Assembly (NCBI RefSeq): GCF_002356355.1
Contig: NZ_AP018052.1
Coordinates: forward strand, 744,001 to 808,000
Length of the DNA: 64,000 nt
Source of the DNA: Thiohalobacter thiocyanaticus
Lineage (GTDB): Bacteria; Pseudomonadota; Gammaproteobacteria; Thiohalobacterales; Thiohalobacteraceae
Reading direction: 5' to 3'
The translations under genes were made by a program, and so were the position numbers. Positions 9,367 to 18,754 of this stretch are shown here, in pieces; the first letter of the stretch is position 1, and the number at the start of each line of letters is the position of its first letter. The notes beneath the pieces were generated by a model. It did not search any database. It was not told where the DNA came from and was given only the letters and a program-made list of their open reading frames with translations.

Positions 9367-9690
9367 ATGGCCAACGATACCTACGGTATTGCGCTCGGCA
9401 TGATTGAAACCCGCGGCCTGGTGCCCGCCATCGAAGCGGCGGACGCCATGACCAAGGCGGCAGAGGTGCGCCTGATCGGGCGCGAGTTCGTGGGCGGCGG
9501 CTACGTCACCGTGCTGGTGCGAGGCGAGACCGGCGCGGTCAACGCGGCGGTGCGTGCCGGTGCCGATGCCTGCGAGCGTGTGGGTGACGGCCTGGTCGCG
9601 GCGCACATCATTGCGCGTCCGCACCGCGAGGTCGAGCCGGTGCTGGACGAGGCGTCCGGCATGGCTGGCAACCGCCCGCAGCGCAGTTGA
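9367..9690 (+). CDS. csoS1: Carboxysome shell hexamer CsoS1 (copy 3)
   Basis: This is the third BMC shell paralogue, 107 residues. It starts MANDTYGIALGMIETRG at ATG 9367 behind AGGAG, and its tail is DEASGMAGNRPQRS. It is separated from copy 2 by a palindromic repeat, so its expression relative to the other copies may be set by that element. Confidence 0.95.
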   Translation: MANDTYGIALGMIETRGLVPAIEAADAMTKAAEVRLIGREFVGGGYVTVLVRGETGAVNAAVRAGADACERVGDGLVAAHIIARPHREVEPVLDEASGMAGNRPQRS

Positions 9691-9730
9691 GTGAGGGCGG
9701 GACAGGGATCCCACTGACGGAGGCATGACC

Positions 9731-10192
9731 ATGGCCTATGCCAGTGCCGATCAGCGTGTCCTCGGTTATCTCGGTCGGGCCCTGAGTCTCGAGCTCAGCG
9801 CGGTCCAGCTCTACAGCACCCAGGCCCGCCTGACCGCGACCTGGGGTCTGACCGAGGCGGCCGAACGGCTGCGTACCGAAGCCCGCGAGGAGATGGGGCA
9901 CGTGGAGCGTATCATCGCGCGTCTGCTTGCCCTGGGGGCCGCCCCCAATGCCTCGCAACTGCGGCCGGTGCGCCTGGGCGCCAACCTGGAGGCGCTGCTG
10001 CAGGAGGATCAGTCCTTCGAGCAGGAACTGGTGCAACTCTATACCGAGGCCGCCGGTCACTGTGCCCTACAGGGCGATCACGACAGCCGCCTGTTCTTCA
10101 CCACCCTCCTGGAGGAGGAGCGCGAACACGCACGCGAGCTGGCCGCCTGGATCGAGGAACTCAAGCGACCCGCTGCCACGTCCGGCAGCTGA
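9731..10192 (+). CDS. Bacterioferritin-like protein of the carboxysome operon
   Basis: This is a ferritin-like four-helix protein of 153 residues. The diiron ligands E21, E54 and H57 (EMGH) and a second ExxH (EEREHARE) are visible. M55 sits where bacterioferritin has its haem ligand. The start at ATG 9731 is chosen because GGAGG (9719-9723) is 7 bases away, while ATG 9725 is too close. Bacterioferritin homologues are a regular part of alpha-carboxysome operons, but their role there is not settled. Iron handling is the inference. Confidence 0.85.
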   Translation: MAYASADQRVLGYLGRALSLELSAVQLYSTQARLTATWGLTEAAERLRTEAREEMGHVERIIARLLALGAAPNASQLRPVRLGANLEALLQEDQSFEQELVQLYTEAAGHCALQGDHDSRLFFTTLLEEEREHARELAAWIEELKRPAATSGS

Positions 10193-10207
10193 TACAGGAG
10201 ACGCGTC

Positions 10208-10471
10208 ATGAATTCCGAATGGCAGGAACGCAATCGTCCCCACCGTCTCGAACGCCGTTACCAGTTTCCGGATTATTCATCGCTGCGCGATTTTCTGGAT
10301 CGCGCAGCCGATCTCTCCGAGCGCGAGGGCCTGTACCCCGATATGGGCTTCGGCCGTGATTACGTCAATATCACGATCCATGCCGAGGAGGGCGCCGAGG
10401 CGCTGAGCGACAGCCAGCGTCGGTTTGCCGAGCAGCTCGACGAGCTGCGCGGCACCGACAGCGCCAACTGA
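10208..10471 (+). CDS. acRAF: Alpha-carboxysome RubisCO assembly factor, pterin-dehydratase-like
   Basis: This 87-residue protein has the pterin-4a-carbinolamine dehydratase fold pattern (RRYQFPDYSSLRDFL, then YVNITIHAEEG). The catalytic His-His-Pro of true dehydratases is absent; the position reads GLYPDMG. That matches the acRAF family, which promotes RubisCO assembly instead of pterin recycling. It lies between the bacterioferritin-like gene and mcdA, its usual place. Confidence 0.85.
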   Translation: MNSEWQERNRPHRLERRYQFPDYSSLRDFLDRAADLSEREGLYPDMGFGRDYVNITIHAEEGAEALSDSQRRFAEQLDELRGTDSAN

Positions 10472-10483
10472 GGCGACGGCGCC

Positions 10484-11116
10484 ATGGCCGTAATCGCGCT
10501 GGTCGGCAACAAGGGCGGTGCCGGCAAGACCACGCTGGCCATCAATCTGGCCACCGGGTTGGCACATCGCGCGGCCGAACCCACGATCATCCTGGATGCC
10601 GATCCCCAGGGCTCCTCACTGCAGTGGCGGGCCTTTGCCGAGAGCGAGACCGCTCCCGGCGTGATCGCCGCTCAGGCCGATCTCGAGCGCCTGTATGCGC
10701 GCCGGCGACGCGATTACCGACATATCGTCATCGACTGCCCGCCCTCGGTGCATGCGCCACAGACACTGGCCGCGCTGCGCCTGTGCGATGTCGCCCTGAT
10801 TCCCGTGCAGCCCTCGCCCCTGGACCTGTGGGCGACGGTTCATATCGAGCGTGCCGTGACCCAGGCGCGTGAAGTGAATCCCGATCTGCGTGCCTGGCTG
10901 GTGATCAACCAGCTCGAACCGCGGACAAAACTCTCCCGCCTGATTCGCCAGGCCCTGGACGAACTGGACCTGCCCGCTGCCCAAACCGCAGTGCGGCGCC
11001 GGGCCGCGTATCGCGCCAGCGTGCTGGAAGGCCGGACGGTGCTGGATCTGGGGCGCCGCGGTGCCGAGGCCGCAGAGGAGATCAACAACCTGATCAGTGA
11101 GGTGATCGCATCATGA
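10484..11116 (+). CDS. mcdA: Carboxysome-positioning ParA-type ATPase McdA
   Basis: This 210-residue ParA/MinD ATPase spreads carboxysomes over the nucleoid. The deviant Walker A motif GNKGGAGKTT holds the signature lysine K10 and K15. Walker A' is ILDADPQGS and Walker B is HIVIDCPPSV. A chromosomal ParA for DNA partition is ruled out as the likely role by position, since it overlaps mcdB in a carboxysome operon (ATGA at 11113-11116). Confidence 0.9.
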   Translation: MAVIALVGNKGGAGKTTLAINLATGLAHRAAEPTIILDADPQGSSLQWRAFAESETAPGVIAAQADLERLYARRRRDYRHIVIDCPPSVHAPQTLAALRLCDVALIPVQPSPLDLWATVHIERAVTQAREVNPDLRAWLVINQLEPRTKLSRLIRQALDELDLPAAQTAVRRRAAYRASVLEGRTVLDLGRRGAEAAEEINNLISEVIAS

Positions 11117-11328
11117 GCGAAGCAGACAAGACCGGTGAAAAACTCGTTGCCTCCATGCGCAAGACCAAGGCCGGTGCCGGCTCGGCTTCGGGTGCGGCGA
11201 AGAAATCCACTGCCGCCTCCGGCAAGGCGTCCGCGGGCAGGAAACCTGCGGCCCGCAAGTCGAAGCCGACGCCGGCGGCACCCGTGGCCGACCCCTATCA
11301 GAGCGGGCGGCGGGTGTGGCCGGACTGA
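11113..11328 (+). CDS. mcdB: Carboxysome-positioning adaptor McdB
   Basis: This small disordered partner of McdA has 71 residues, rich in Lys, Ala, Ser and Pro. It ends in RRVWPD. A C-terminal motif with an invariant tryptophan is the hallmark of alpha-carboxysome McdB. It overlaps the mcdA stop by 4 bases. It is probably the last gene of the main operon, since an AT-rich gap with inverted repeats follows. Confidence 0.85.
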   Translation: MSEADKTGEKLVASMRKTKAGAGSASGAAKKSTAASGKASAGRKPAARKSKPTPAAPVADPYQSGRRVWPD

Positions 11329-11341
11329 GACCTATAGGTAT

Positions 11342-11443
11342 AAATCGATCAATAACCTTTTTATTATCGATTTGTATTGAAGTGGCAATCACCAGATACT
11401 CGAAACTACCAATCGCTGTTATGGGTAAAACACCCAATAACTG
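11342..11443. promoter_or_regulatory. AT-rich intergenic block with inverted repeats between mcdB and the transporter
   Basis: AAATCGAT (11342-11349) and ATCGATTT (11366-11373) form a perfect inverted repeat around a T-rich spacer. A second hairpin, GTTATGGGT paired with ACCCAATAAC, lies at 11418-11443. The low GC contrasts with the neighbours. It may end the carboxysome transcript and start the transporter transcript. No clear -35/-10 pair could be fixed. Confidence 0.4.
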
Positions 11444-11566
11444 TTAGGTATTCAGTTGATGCCCGGGTGGACGTGGTCTGCGCTGGGCGGAGGTGGCCGG
11501 CCGGGGCGCGGGCGGTTTTGTCTGCCCGGGCCCGGAAAGGCAAATGCCACTGGAGTCAGAGTGAAT

Positions 11567-13711
11567 ATGCCCGCCGTTTTTCAAACACTGTTCCCGTTTC
11601 TGCGCTGGTTTCCGCTCAGTCGGGCCAAGCTGCGCGCGGATCTGCTTGCCGGAATCACCGTGGCCCTGGTGCTGGTGCCGCAGAGCATGGCCTACGCTCA
11701 GCTGGCCGGTCTGCCGGTGGTCTACGGCCTGTACGCCTCCTTCGTGCCGGTCATTGTCGGCTCCCTGTGGGGCTCATGCAGTCAGCTGCATACCGGGCCG
11801 GTGGCGATGCTGTCGCTGATGTCGGCCGCGGCCCTGATCCCCTTCGCCAGTCCGGGCAGCGACCACTTCATCGCCCTGTCCGTGATGCTGGCCATGATGG
11901 TGGGTGTGCTGCGCCTGTTCCTGGGTGCGTTCCGCCTGGGGGCGATCGTCAATCTGCTGTCCACGCCGGTGATCGTGGGTTTCACCAATGCCGCGGCGCT
12001 CATCATCGGCCTGTCCCAGTTGAGCAAGGTGATCGGCGTGCCCTTCCCGCGCACCGATTCCTACCTGCTCGATCTGTGGCGGGTGGTGACGCAGGTGCCG
12101 CAGCTGCACTGGGCAACCCTGGCGTTCGCGCTGGGCGCCTGGCTGGTGATCGCCGGCCTGCGCCGAGTGGCGCCGTCGCTGCCGGGCGTGCTGATTGCAG
12201 TGGTGGTGGCCACGGTGGCCAGCAAACTGATCGGGTTCGAACACCGTACCAGTGTCAGTCCGGAGCAGATCGAACATAGCTCATTGCTGGCCACGGTGGA
12301 GGCGTTCGACAAGGCGCGTACCCGTATCGATCAGCTCACGACCGAGATCGCCGATCTCAGCCGCCAGGCCGAGCGGCTGGAGCAGCGCGGCGGCCACGAC
12401 GCGATCAAGGAGGCCGCCGGCCTGCGTGCCGAGGCCGCCGTGCTCGAGCATGATCTGAAGCGGTTGAAATCGGACAACACCCTGCGTCAGGTCGAAATGC
12501 ATGCCACGCCGCTGCGCGCGGTGCGCGCGCCCGAGGGCGTGCTGCGCTTTCACGCCGACGCGGATCTGACCGAGAAAGCCGAACACGAACCCGGCCTGTG
12601 GCGCTTCAGCAATGTCAGCAACGGCACCATCGTGCTGTCGGCCGGCGGCGCGGTGGTCGGCGACATCCCGCAGGGCCTGCCCAGCTTCGAGTTGCCGAAG
12701 ATGGAATGGGGCCTGGTGCCGGCGCTGCTGCCGGCGGCGCTGGTCATGGCCCTGATAGGCTTCATGGAGGCGACCTCGATCTCGCGCGCCATTGCCACCA
12801 CCACCGGTGAGCGGGTGGATACCAGCAAGGAACTGGTCGGGCAGGGCCTGGCCAACATCGCCGGCAGCTTCTTCGGCTCCTATACCGTCAGCGGCTCCTT
12901 CTCCCGCTCGGCGGTGGCGGCCCGTACCGGGGCGAAGACGGGACTGTTTGCCATCATCAGCGCCCTGGCCGTGGTGCTGGTGCTGCTGTCCTTCACCGCC
13001 TATCTCTATCACCTGCCGCAGGCGGTGCTGGCGGTGATCGTGATGCTGGCCGTGTTCGGACTGATCCGCATCCAGCCGCTGATCCAGGCCTGGCGCATCG
13101 ACCGGGTCGGGGCGGTGATCGGAATCATCACCTTTGCCGCCACCCTGCTGATGGCGCCGGACATCGCCAACGGCATCCTGCTGGGTGTGGTACTGACCGT
13201 GTTGCATTACCTGATCCGCACCATGCGGCCGCGCGCCGAGATCGTCAGCCGCAAGGCCGACGGCACCCTCGGTGGGATCGAGGCCCACCGGCTGCAGCCA
13301 CTGAGCCAGGACTTCGTGCCGGTGCGCTTCGACGGCTCGCTGACCTTCATCAATGTGGCCTATTTCGAGGATATGGTCCTGGAGGCCCACAGTGAGTTTC
13401 CGCGCGCCTGCGCCGTGCTGGTGATCGGCAGCGGCATCAACGAGATCGACGCCTCCGGCGAGGACCGCATCCACGAGGTGGCGCGTCGGTTGCGCGAAGT
13501 CGGGGTATGCCTGTGTTTCAGCGGCCTCAAGCACCAGGTCATGCAGGCGCTGGAAAAGAGCGGTCTGGTGGACGAACTGGGCCGTGAGGCCTTCTTTCCG
13601 GACAAGGAAACGGCTCTGGAGATGCTTCAGGAACGCTGTGCCGGGGCGGCAGAGCGGGCCGGGGCGGGCCCCCGCACCGGCGGCGCGATTCATACGCCCG
13701 TGGCCGGCTGA
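11567..13711 (+). CDS. SulP-family transporter, probable bicarbonate importer, with a coiled-coil insertion
   Basis: This inner-membrane SLC26/SulP anion transporter has about 714 residues. The N-terminal transport core (LLAGITVALVLVPQSMAYAQ) runs to about residue 225. Residues about 230-355 are a hydrophilic insertion with coiled-coil character (KARTRIDQLTTEIADLSRQ), absent from usual SulP proteins. The core resumes at VVGDIPQGLPSF, and a STAS domain covers about 570-690. The start is ATG 11567 (GTG 11561 also possible) behind GGAG. Bicarbonate as substrate is inferred from its place between mcdB and cbbR; sulfate is the alternative. Confidence 0.85.
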   Translation: MPAVFQTLFPFLRWFPLSRAKLRADLLAGITVALVLVPQSMAYAQLAGLPVVYGLYASFVPVIVGSLWGSCSQLHTGPVAMLSLMSAAALIPFASPGSDHFIALSVMLAMMVGVLRLFLGAFRLGAIVNLLSTPVIVGFTNAAALIIGLSQLSKVIGVPFPRTDSYLLDLWRVVTQVPQLHWATLAFALGAWLVIAGLRRVAPSLPGVLIAVVVATVASKLIGFEHRTSVSPEQIEHSSLLATVEAFDKARTRIDQLTTEIADLSRQAERLEQRGGHDAIKEAAGLRAEAAVLEHDLKRLKSDNTLRQVEMHATPLRAVRAPEGVLRFHADADLTEKAEHEPGLWRFSNVSNGTIVLSAGGAVVGDIPQGLPSFELPKMEWGLVPALLPAALVMALIGFMEATSISRAIATTTGERVDTSKELVGQGLANIAGSFFGSYTVSGSFSRSAVAARTGAKTGLFAIISALAVVLVLLSFTAYLYHLPQAVLAVIVMLAVFGLIRIQPLIQAWRIDRVGAVIGIITFAATLLMAPDIANGILLGVVLTVLHYLIRTMRPRAEIVSRKADGTLGGIEAHRLQPLSQDFVPVRFDGSLTFINVAYFEDMVLEAHSEFPRACAVLVIGSGINEIDASGEDRIHEVARRLREVGVCLCFSGLKHQVMQALEKSGLVDELGREAFFPDKETALEMLQERCAGAAERAGAGPRTGGAIHTPVAG

Positions 13712-13755
13712 GAGTTGGATACTGCTTTGCACACAGAAGCTGTACACTGGAGGGC

Positions 13756-14829
13756 ATGAGCGAGATGCCGAGTTCACGTGATCGGGACTACACGCCGCCG
13801 TCGGCGATGCCGGATTATCTGATCCGGCATGCCACCCTGCGCCAGCTGCAGGTGTTCGAGGCCATTGTCCGTCTGGGCAGCTTCACCCGTGCGGCCGAAG
13901 AGCTGTTCCTGACCCAGCCCACCGTGTCCATGCAGATCAAGAAGCTGACCGACGCCATGGGGCTGACCCTGTTCGAGCACGTCGGCCGCAACGTGCGCCC
14001 GACCGAGGCCGGGCATGTGCTCTACGAAGCCTGCCGGCGCATGTTCGACACCCTGTCCAATCTGGAAATGCAGATGGCCGACCTCAAGGGCATGCGCCGC
14101 GGCCGGCTGCGCCTGGGGGTGATCACCACGGCCAAGTACCTGGCCCCGGAGATCCTGGGCGAGTTCAGTCGGCTGTACCCAGGGGTGGATGTCGCGCTGA
14201 AGGTCACCAACCGCGACCGCATCATCGACCGCATGCTGTCCAATGAGGACGACCTCTATATCATGGGCCAGGCGCCCTCGGACGAGCTCGAGGTCGAGGC
14301 CTATCCCTTCGCCCCCAATCCCCTGGTGGTGATGGCGCCGCGCGAGCACCCGCTGGTGGGCAAGAAGAATATCCCGCTGTCGCGCCTGGTCGAGGAGCCG
14401 TTCATCCTGCGCGAGCCGGGTTCCGGCATCCGCGATGCCATGCTGCGCATCTTCGACGCCCACGGGCCGCGGCCGCGGGTGCGCATGGAACTGGGCAGCA
14501 ACGAGGCCATCAAGCATGCCATCGTGGGCGGGTTGGGGCTGTCGGTCCTGTCGCTGCACACCCTGACCCTGGAGGGCACGGACGGGCCGGTGGCCATCCT
14601 CGATGTCGAGGGCTTCCCCATCATGCGCCAGTGGTACCTGGTCTACCCCAAGGGCAAGGAACTGTCGCTGGTGGCGCGCACCTTCCTGGAGTTTGCCAGG
14701 GAGATCGAGCCGGACCTGCGCAAACAGGTCGAGTCGATGTGGCCCGAATTGAACAGGTACATGCACAAGGAAGAGCAGGGCGGTCCGCCGAAGAAAAAGA
14801 AGACCGCCCGCCGCAGGAAAAAGGCCTGA
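13756..14829 (+). CDS. cbbR: LysR-type regulator of CO2 fixation genes
   Basis: This LysR-family regulator has 357 residues. The winged helix-turn-helix lies at about 25-85 (LGSFTRAAEELFLTQPTVSM) and is followed by the effector domain, with a basic KKKKTARRRKKA tail. Sequence and position after the carboxysome and transporter genes support CbbR. Unlike many cbbR genes it is not divergent from cbbL. The start is ATG 13756 or, with better spacing to GGAGGG, ATG 13765. It ends 10 bp from a convergent gene. Confidence 0.88.
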   Translation: MSEMPSSRDRDYTPPSAMPDYLIRHATLRQLQVFEAIVRLGSFTRAAEELFLTQPTVSMQIKKLTDAMGLTLFEHVGRNVRPTEAGHVLYEACRRMFDTLSNLEMQMADLKGMRRGRLRLGVITTAKYLAPEILGEFSRLYPGVDVALKVTNRDRIIDRMLSNEDDLYIMGQAPSDELEVEAYPFAPNPLVVMAPREHPLVGKKNIPLSRLVEEPFILREPGSGIRDAMLRIFDAHGPRPRVRMELGSNEAIKHAIVGGLGLSVLSLHTLTLEGTDGPVAILDVEGFPIMRQWYLVYPKGKELSLVARTFLEFAREIEPDLRKQVESMWPELNRYMHKEEQGGPPKKKKTARRRKKA

Positions 14830-14838
14830 GCGATCGCT

Positions 14839-15030
14839 TCAGCTGCCGGCCTTGCGGGAACTGATGCCGAGCAGGCTGTAACCCGGACACCAGCCGACCA
14901 GGCCGGTGACCAGCGGCAGCACGCCGATCCAGCCCCAGACGCCGATGGTGCCGGCCAGGGTCAGACCGATCAGCGCCAGCCCGACGATGATGCGGATGCC
15001 GCGGTCCAGACTGCCTTCATTGATCTTCAT
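14839..15030 (-). CDS. DUF2892 small inner-membrane protein
   Basis: This 63-residue protein has two hydrophobic segments (IRIIVGLALIGLTLAG and the following IGVLPLVTGLVGW) and the motif CPGYSLLG, which is the YgaP-type transmembrane domain (DUF2892). The start at 15030 is chosen for GGAG 8 bases upstream. The longer frame to 15183 overlaps the divergent radical SAM promoter region. Such proteins often sit with sulfur-transfer genes, but no rhodanese is next to it here. Confidence 0.8.
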   Translation of the reverse strand: MKINEGSLDRGIRIIVGLALIGLTLAGTIGVWGWIGVLPLVTGLVGWCPGYSLLGISSRKAGS

Positions 15031-15181
15031 GCTGACATCTCCGGTTGGTTGAACATTATACCAAGCATGGCACAAAACCCCTGCGCTTTCAGCCGCGCGG
15101 GCATATCCGCTGCCATGGCGCCGGCCGGGGAGGATGGGGTAATATCGATCCGGTTCCCAGCCCCGGCCACCGGATACTGCC

Positions 15182-16939
15182 ATGACAGAGACTGCAGCCA
15201 GTTTGTCCGCTGAGGATGAGTCCCCGCTGCGGGACGTCTATCTGAGCAGCACCCGCCAGCGGTTCAAGAACGAGGTCAACCGCCTGACCCGGGATGGCGG
15301 CATGGCGGCGCTGCTGGAGGGACGCGGGGAGGCGGCCGACCTGGCCTTCGTGCTGGCCTGGGTCTACCTGTACCACTGGCTGGCACACAATGTGCCGGCG
15401 GCGTGGCGCGAGCCGGTGGTGGCGCGGTTTCGCAGCGGCGGCCGTGCCTTCCTGATGGATCTGCTGCTGGAGCCGGACGTGGCAGGTTTTCTGCGCGGCT
15501 ATATCGCGCACTGGCAGTCGCTGCCGTCCAGCGGCGTGCAGCCGCCGCTCCAGCAGCAACAGCTGCAGCGCCTGCTGGCCGCCCGCGGCGGCGACCCCGA
15601 GGCCCTGATCGCCGATCTGCTGGAGACCTGGCGCGGCCTCGACCTGTTCAGTCGTTCCTACAAGGTGGCCTACAGTGAGATCGGACGGGCGGAGCGCGAC
15701 CGCTACGGCGAGATGCTGGCCGAGGCCGATCGCGAGCGGCTGGCCCTGGTCGATGGCCTGCCGGATCCCGGTTTCGCGGGCGAGCGGCCGCGCCTGGCCA
15801 AGGCCGGCCTGATCCCCGCCATGGGCTGCCCCCAGACCTGCCGCCACTGCATGTTCATCTGGCGCCCGCCGAAACCGAAGCATGCCGATCCCGACCGGCT
15901 CTACCGGCTGGTCGACGGGCTCGCCGACAATGTGCTGTTCACCGGCGGCGACCTGACCCGGCAGCTGGACAGCTTCTATGCCGCCATCCGCAGCATGCCG
16001 AACATCACCAGCTTCGCCATCCTGCTCAACGGCGATTTCGCCGACGACCCGGAGACGACCGACGCGGTGCTGGGCGCCATGGCGGCGGCTGTCGACAGCC
16101 GTCCGGCCGACTGGGCGCGGGCGCAGGTGCTGCTCCAGATCAGCTTCGACGAGTTCCACCAGGAGGTGATCGTCGACAAGCGCGGGCAACTCAAAGAACG
16201 CATCCCGGTGGCCAAGATCGCCAACATCGTCGAGCGCGCGCCATACTACGCCGACCGGATCCAGCTGGCGTTGCTGCACAAACAGACGGCGCTCAACTTC
16301 TCCATGGACGTGTTCAACAAGGGCGTGTTCGCCCGCCTGGCCGCCGAACTGGGACGGCGCGGCCACCGGGTTCAGGTGCTGAGCGCGGCCCCCGCGCCCC
16401 GGCCCAAACGCAACCCGCTGGCCCCGGATCAGCTCGCGCCGGTGGTCAAGGATGCCAGCTTCATCCTCACCCGGCACCCGGACAGTCCGATTCTGTTCAC
16501 CAGTTCCACCATCGACGGCTACGGCCGTGCCGCGGAGATGGATGCCTGGGAAACGGTCAAGGAGAAGGAGCTGCTGGCCGAGGTCCTGGCCGGTCGCACC
16601 CCGCCCGGGGTGAGCTTTGATATCGACCTGATGTTCTGGTTCAACGGCTGGGCCACCCTGTTCAACGCGGTGCACATCTGTCTGGGCGATATCTATGCGG
16701 ATGGCGAGGACGCCGTGCTCGCGCGTCAGCGCAAGGACCCACTGTCCCATGCCCTGCATCGTTTCGATACCCGTCTGCTCGACTATTACCGCGAACTGCG
16801 CCCGGACCTGGAGCAGAGGATCGCGGCGGCGACCGGACCGCACCACCTGTTCCATACCCTGACCGAGGACGCCGAAGTCCGGCTGCACCTGACCCGGCGG
16901 CTGATCGAGGCAGGCCACGCCGCGGCGGCCGGTCATTGA
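15182..16939 (+). CDS. Radical SAM protein of unknown function
   Basis: This 585-residue protein has a radical SAM cluster motif C216-x3-C220-x2-C223 (CPQTCRHC), followed by MFIWRPP and a GG-type SAM contact (VLFTGGD). The first 200 residues are not recognisable and look helical. The substrate is unknown. It is followed 117 bp later by fccAB on the same strand, which may hint at a role in sulfur or redox cofactor chemistry, but this is only context. The start codon is ATG 15182; no strong ribosome site is seen. Confidence 0.8.
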   Translation: MTETAASLSAEDESPLRDVYLSSTRQRFKNEVNRLTRDGGMAALLEGRGEAADLAFVLAWVYLYHWLAHNVPAAWREPVVARFRSGGRAFLMDLLLEPDVAGFLRGYIAHWQSLPSSGVQPPLQQQQLQRLLAARGGDPEALIADLLETWRGLDLFSRSYKVAYSEIGRAERDRYGEMLAEADRERLALVDGLPDPGFAGERPRLAKAGLIPAMGCPQTCRHCMFIWRPPKPKHADPDRLYRLVDGLADNVLFTGGDLTRQLDSFYAAIRSMPNITSFAILLNGDFADDPETTDAVLGAMAAAVDSRPADWARAQVLLQISFDEFHQEVIVDKRGQLKERIPVAKIANIVERAPYYADRIQLALLHKQTALNFSMDVFNKGVFARLAAELGRRGHRVQVLSAAPAPRPKRNPLAPDQLAPVVKDASFILTRHPDSPILFTSSTIDGYGRAAEMDAWETVKEKELLAEVLAGRTPPGVSFDIDLMFWFNGWATLFNAVHICLGDIYADGEDAVLARQRKDPLSHALHRFDTRLLDYYRELRPDLEQRIAAATGPHHLFHTLTEDAEVRLHLTRRLIEAGHAAAAGH

Positions 16940-17056
16940 GTTCGCGCGGCCCCGGGCCGTTGCATTCCTGTCCGCCTGCGCTATACCTACCCCTGTATAA
17001 CCACTGAACAGGCCGCCGGAATCCCGGCATTGCCGCATCCGGCCGAGGAGGGGAAG

Positions 17057-17365
17057 ATGCGTAAGCACCTGTATACGGCTGCCTTGTGTCTGGCGGCCGG
17101 CCTGCTGCCGGCGGCGGGGGCGGCGACCGAACTGACCCGCGGTGCCATGCTCGCCAACTCCTGTGCCGGTTGCCACGGCACCGACGGCCACAGTCCCGGC
17201 GCTATCCCGAGCATCGCCGACAAGTCATCCGCCTTCATCGAAACCGCCATGAAGGAGTTTCGCAGCGGTGCGCGTCACGGCACCGTCATGGGCCGCCACG
17301 CCAGGGCCTACACGGATGAGGAAATCCGCCTGATCGCCGAGTTCTTCGGCGGGGAGTCGCAGTGA
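17057..17365 (+). CDS. fccA: Flavocytochrome c sulfide dehydrogenase, cytochrome subunit
   Basis: This periplasmic c-type cytochrome has 102 residues with a signal peptide cleaved near AGAATE. There is a single haem site, CAGCH, and a likely Met ligand in GTVMGRH. It is of the small monohaem type that partners FccB. The start at ATG 17057 is supported by GAGGAGGGG upstream. Its stop overlaps the fccB start (TGATG at 17363-17367). It passes electrons from sulfide oxidation to the respiratory chain. Confidence 0.9.
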   Translation: MRKHLYTAALCLAAGLLPAAGAATELTRGAMLANSCAGCHGTDGHSPGAIPSIADKSSAFIETAMKEFRSGARHGTVMGRHARAYTDEEIRLIAEFFGGESQ

Positions 17366-18714
17366 TGAGCCGCTATACACGACGGGAACTGCTGCGGCTG
17401 CTGGGCCGGGCCGGCACCGCTTCCATGCTCGGTGCCATGGGCCTGCCGCTGGTCGGCTGCGGCGGCAGGGATGAATCGGTGGGCGAGGCCGGTGAAGCGG
17501 CCGGGAGCCGGCAGACCGCCCTGAACCGGCCGCGGGTCGTCATCGTTGGCGGCGGTTTCGGCGGCGCCAGCTGCGCCAAGTATCTGCGCCGCTATGTCCA
17601 GGACGTGGAAATCCTCCTGGTCGAGCCTCAGAAGACCTACCATACCTGTCCGTTCAGCAACACGGTGCTGGCGGGGATGAATCCCATCGATTTCATTGCC
17701 CATGATTACGACACCCTGCGCACGGCCCACGGTGTGGAGGTGATCCATCAGACGGTCAGCGAAATCGATCCCGTGGCCAAGGCCGCCAGCCTGGATGACG
17801 GCCGCACGCTGGGTTACGACTACCTGGTGCTCGCACCCGGCATCGACATGCGCTGGGATGCCATCGAGGGCTACGACGCGGCCGCGGCCGAGGCCATGCC
17901 GCATGCCTGGCAGGCCGGTGACCAGACCCGGCTGCTGCGGGCTCAGCTCGAGGCCATGGACGATGGCGGCACCGTCATCATCGCGCCGCCGAACAATCCG
18001 TTCCGCTGCCCGCCGGGACCCTACGAGCGCGCCAGCCTGATCGCCCACTATCTGAAGCAGCATAAGCCGAAGTCCAAGATCCTGATCCTGGATGCCAAGG
18101 AGAAGTTCTCCAAGCAGGGCCTGTTCATGCAGGGCTGGGAGGCGCTGTATCCCGGCATGATCGAGTGGGTGAAGGGATCGGACTGGGGCGGCATGGGCCG
18201 GGTCGATGCCGGGCAAAAGACCATCTACAGCATGTTCGACAAGGCGTTCAAGGCTGATGTGGTCAACCTGATCCCGCCCCAGCAGGCCGGAGAGATCGCC
18301 CTGCGCACGGGCCTGGCCAACGACGACGGCTGGTGCCCGGTGGATCAGCGCAGTTTCGAATCCAGCATCCATCCGGATCTGTTCGTCATCGGGGACGCCG
18401 CGGTGGCCGGGCAGATGCCCAAGTCGGGCTTTGCCGCCAACAGCCAGGGCAAGGTCTGCGCCGCGGCCATCGCCGCTCGTCTTCTGGAGGTGGATCTGCC
18501 CGAGCCTTCCTACGTGAATACCTGCTACAGCCTGGTGGGGCCGGACTACGGCATCTCTGTGGCGGCGGTCTACCGGATGCAGGAGGGGCAGATCAAAAGC
18601 GTTGAGGACTCCGGCGGGGTCAGCCCGACCGAGGCCGACGCGCAGTTCCGGCGCGACGAAGCCCGGTATGCCCGTGGCTGGTACCAGAGCATCACCTCGG
18701 ATATGTTCGGCTGA
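17365..18714 (+). CDS. fccB: Flavocytochrome c sulfide dehydrogenase, flavoprotein subunit
   Basis: FccB oxidises sulfide in the periplasm and passes electrons to FccA. It has 449 residues. A twin-arginine signal ([11 protein letters not shown]) opens the protein. The FAD-binding [17 protein letters not shown] follows, and C95 in HTCPFSN is the position of the covalent FAD link. C215 ([10 protein letters not shown]) and C387 (NTCYSLV) match the redox disulfide by spacing. The start ATG 17365 overlaps the fccA stop. This gene is the clearest sign of a sulfur-oxidising lifestyle in the window. Confidence 0.93.
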   Translation: MSRYTRRELLRLLGRAGTASMLGAMGLPLVGCGGRDESVGEAGEAAGSRQTALNRPRVVIVGGGFGGASCAKYLRRYVQDVEILLVEPQKTYHTCPFSNTVLAGMNPIDFIAHDYDTLRTAHGVEVIHQTVSEIDPVAKAASLDDGRTLGYDYLVLAPGIDMRWDAIEGYDAAAAEAMPHAWQAGDQTRLLRAQLEAMDDGGTVIIAPPNNPFRCPPGPYERASLIAHYLKQHKPKSKILILDAKEKFSKQGLFMQGWEALYPGMIEWVKGSDWGGMGRVDAGQKTIYSMFDKAFKADVVNLIPPQQAGEIALRTGLANDDGWCPVDQRSFESSIHPDLFVIGDAAVAGQMPKSGFAANSQGKVCAAAIAARLLEVDLPEPSYVNTCYSLVGPDYGISVAAVYRMQEGQIKSVEDSGGVSPTEADAQFRRDEARYARGWYQSITSDMFG

Positions 18715-18754
18715 GTCCGGCCGTCCACAACACGCACAAGCGCAGGATAAGGAC

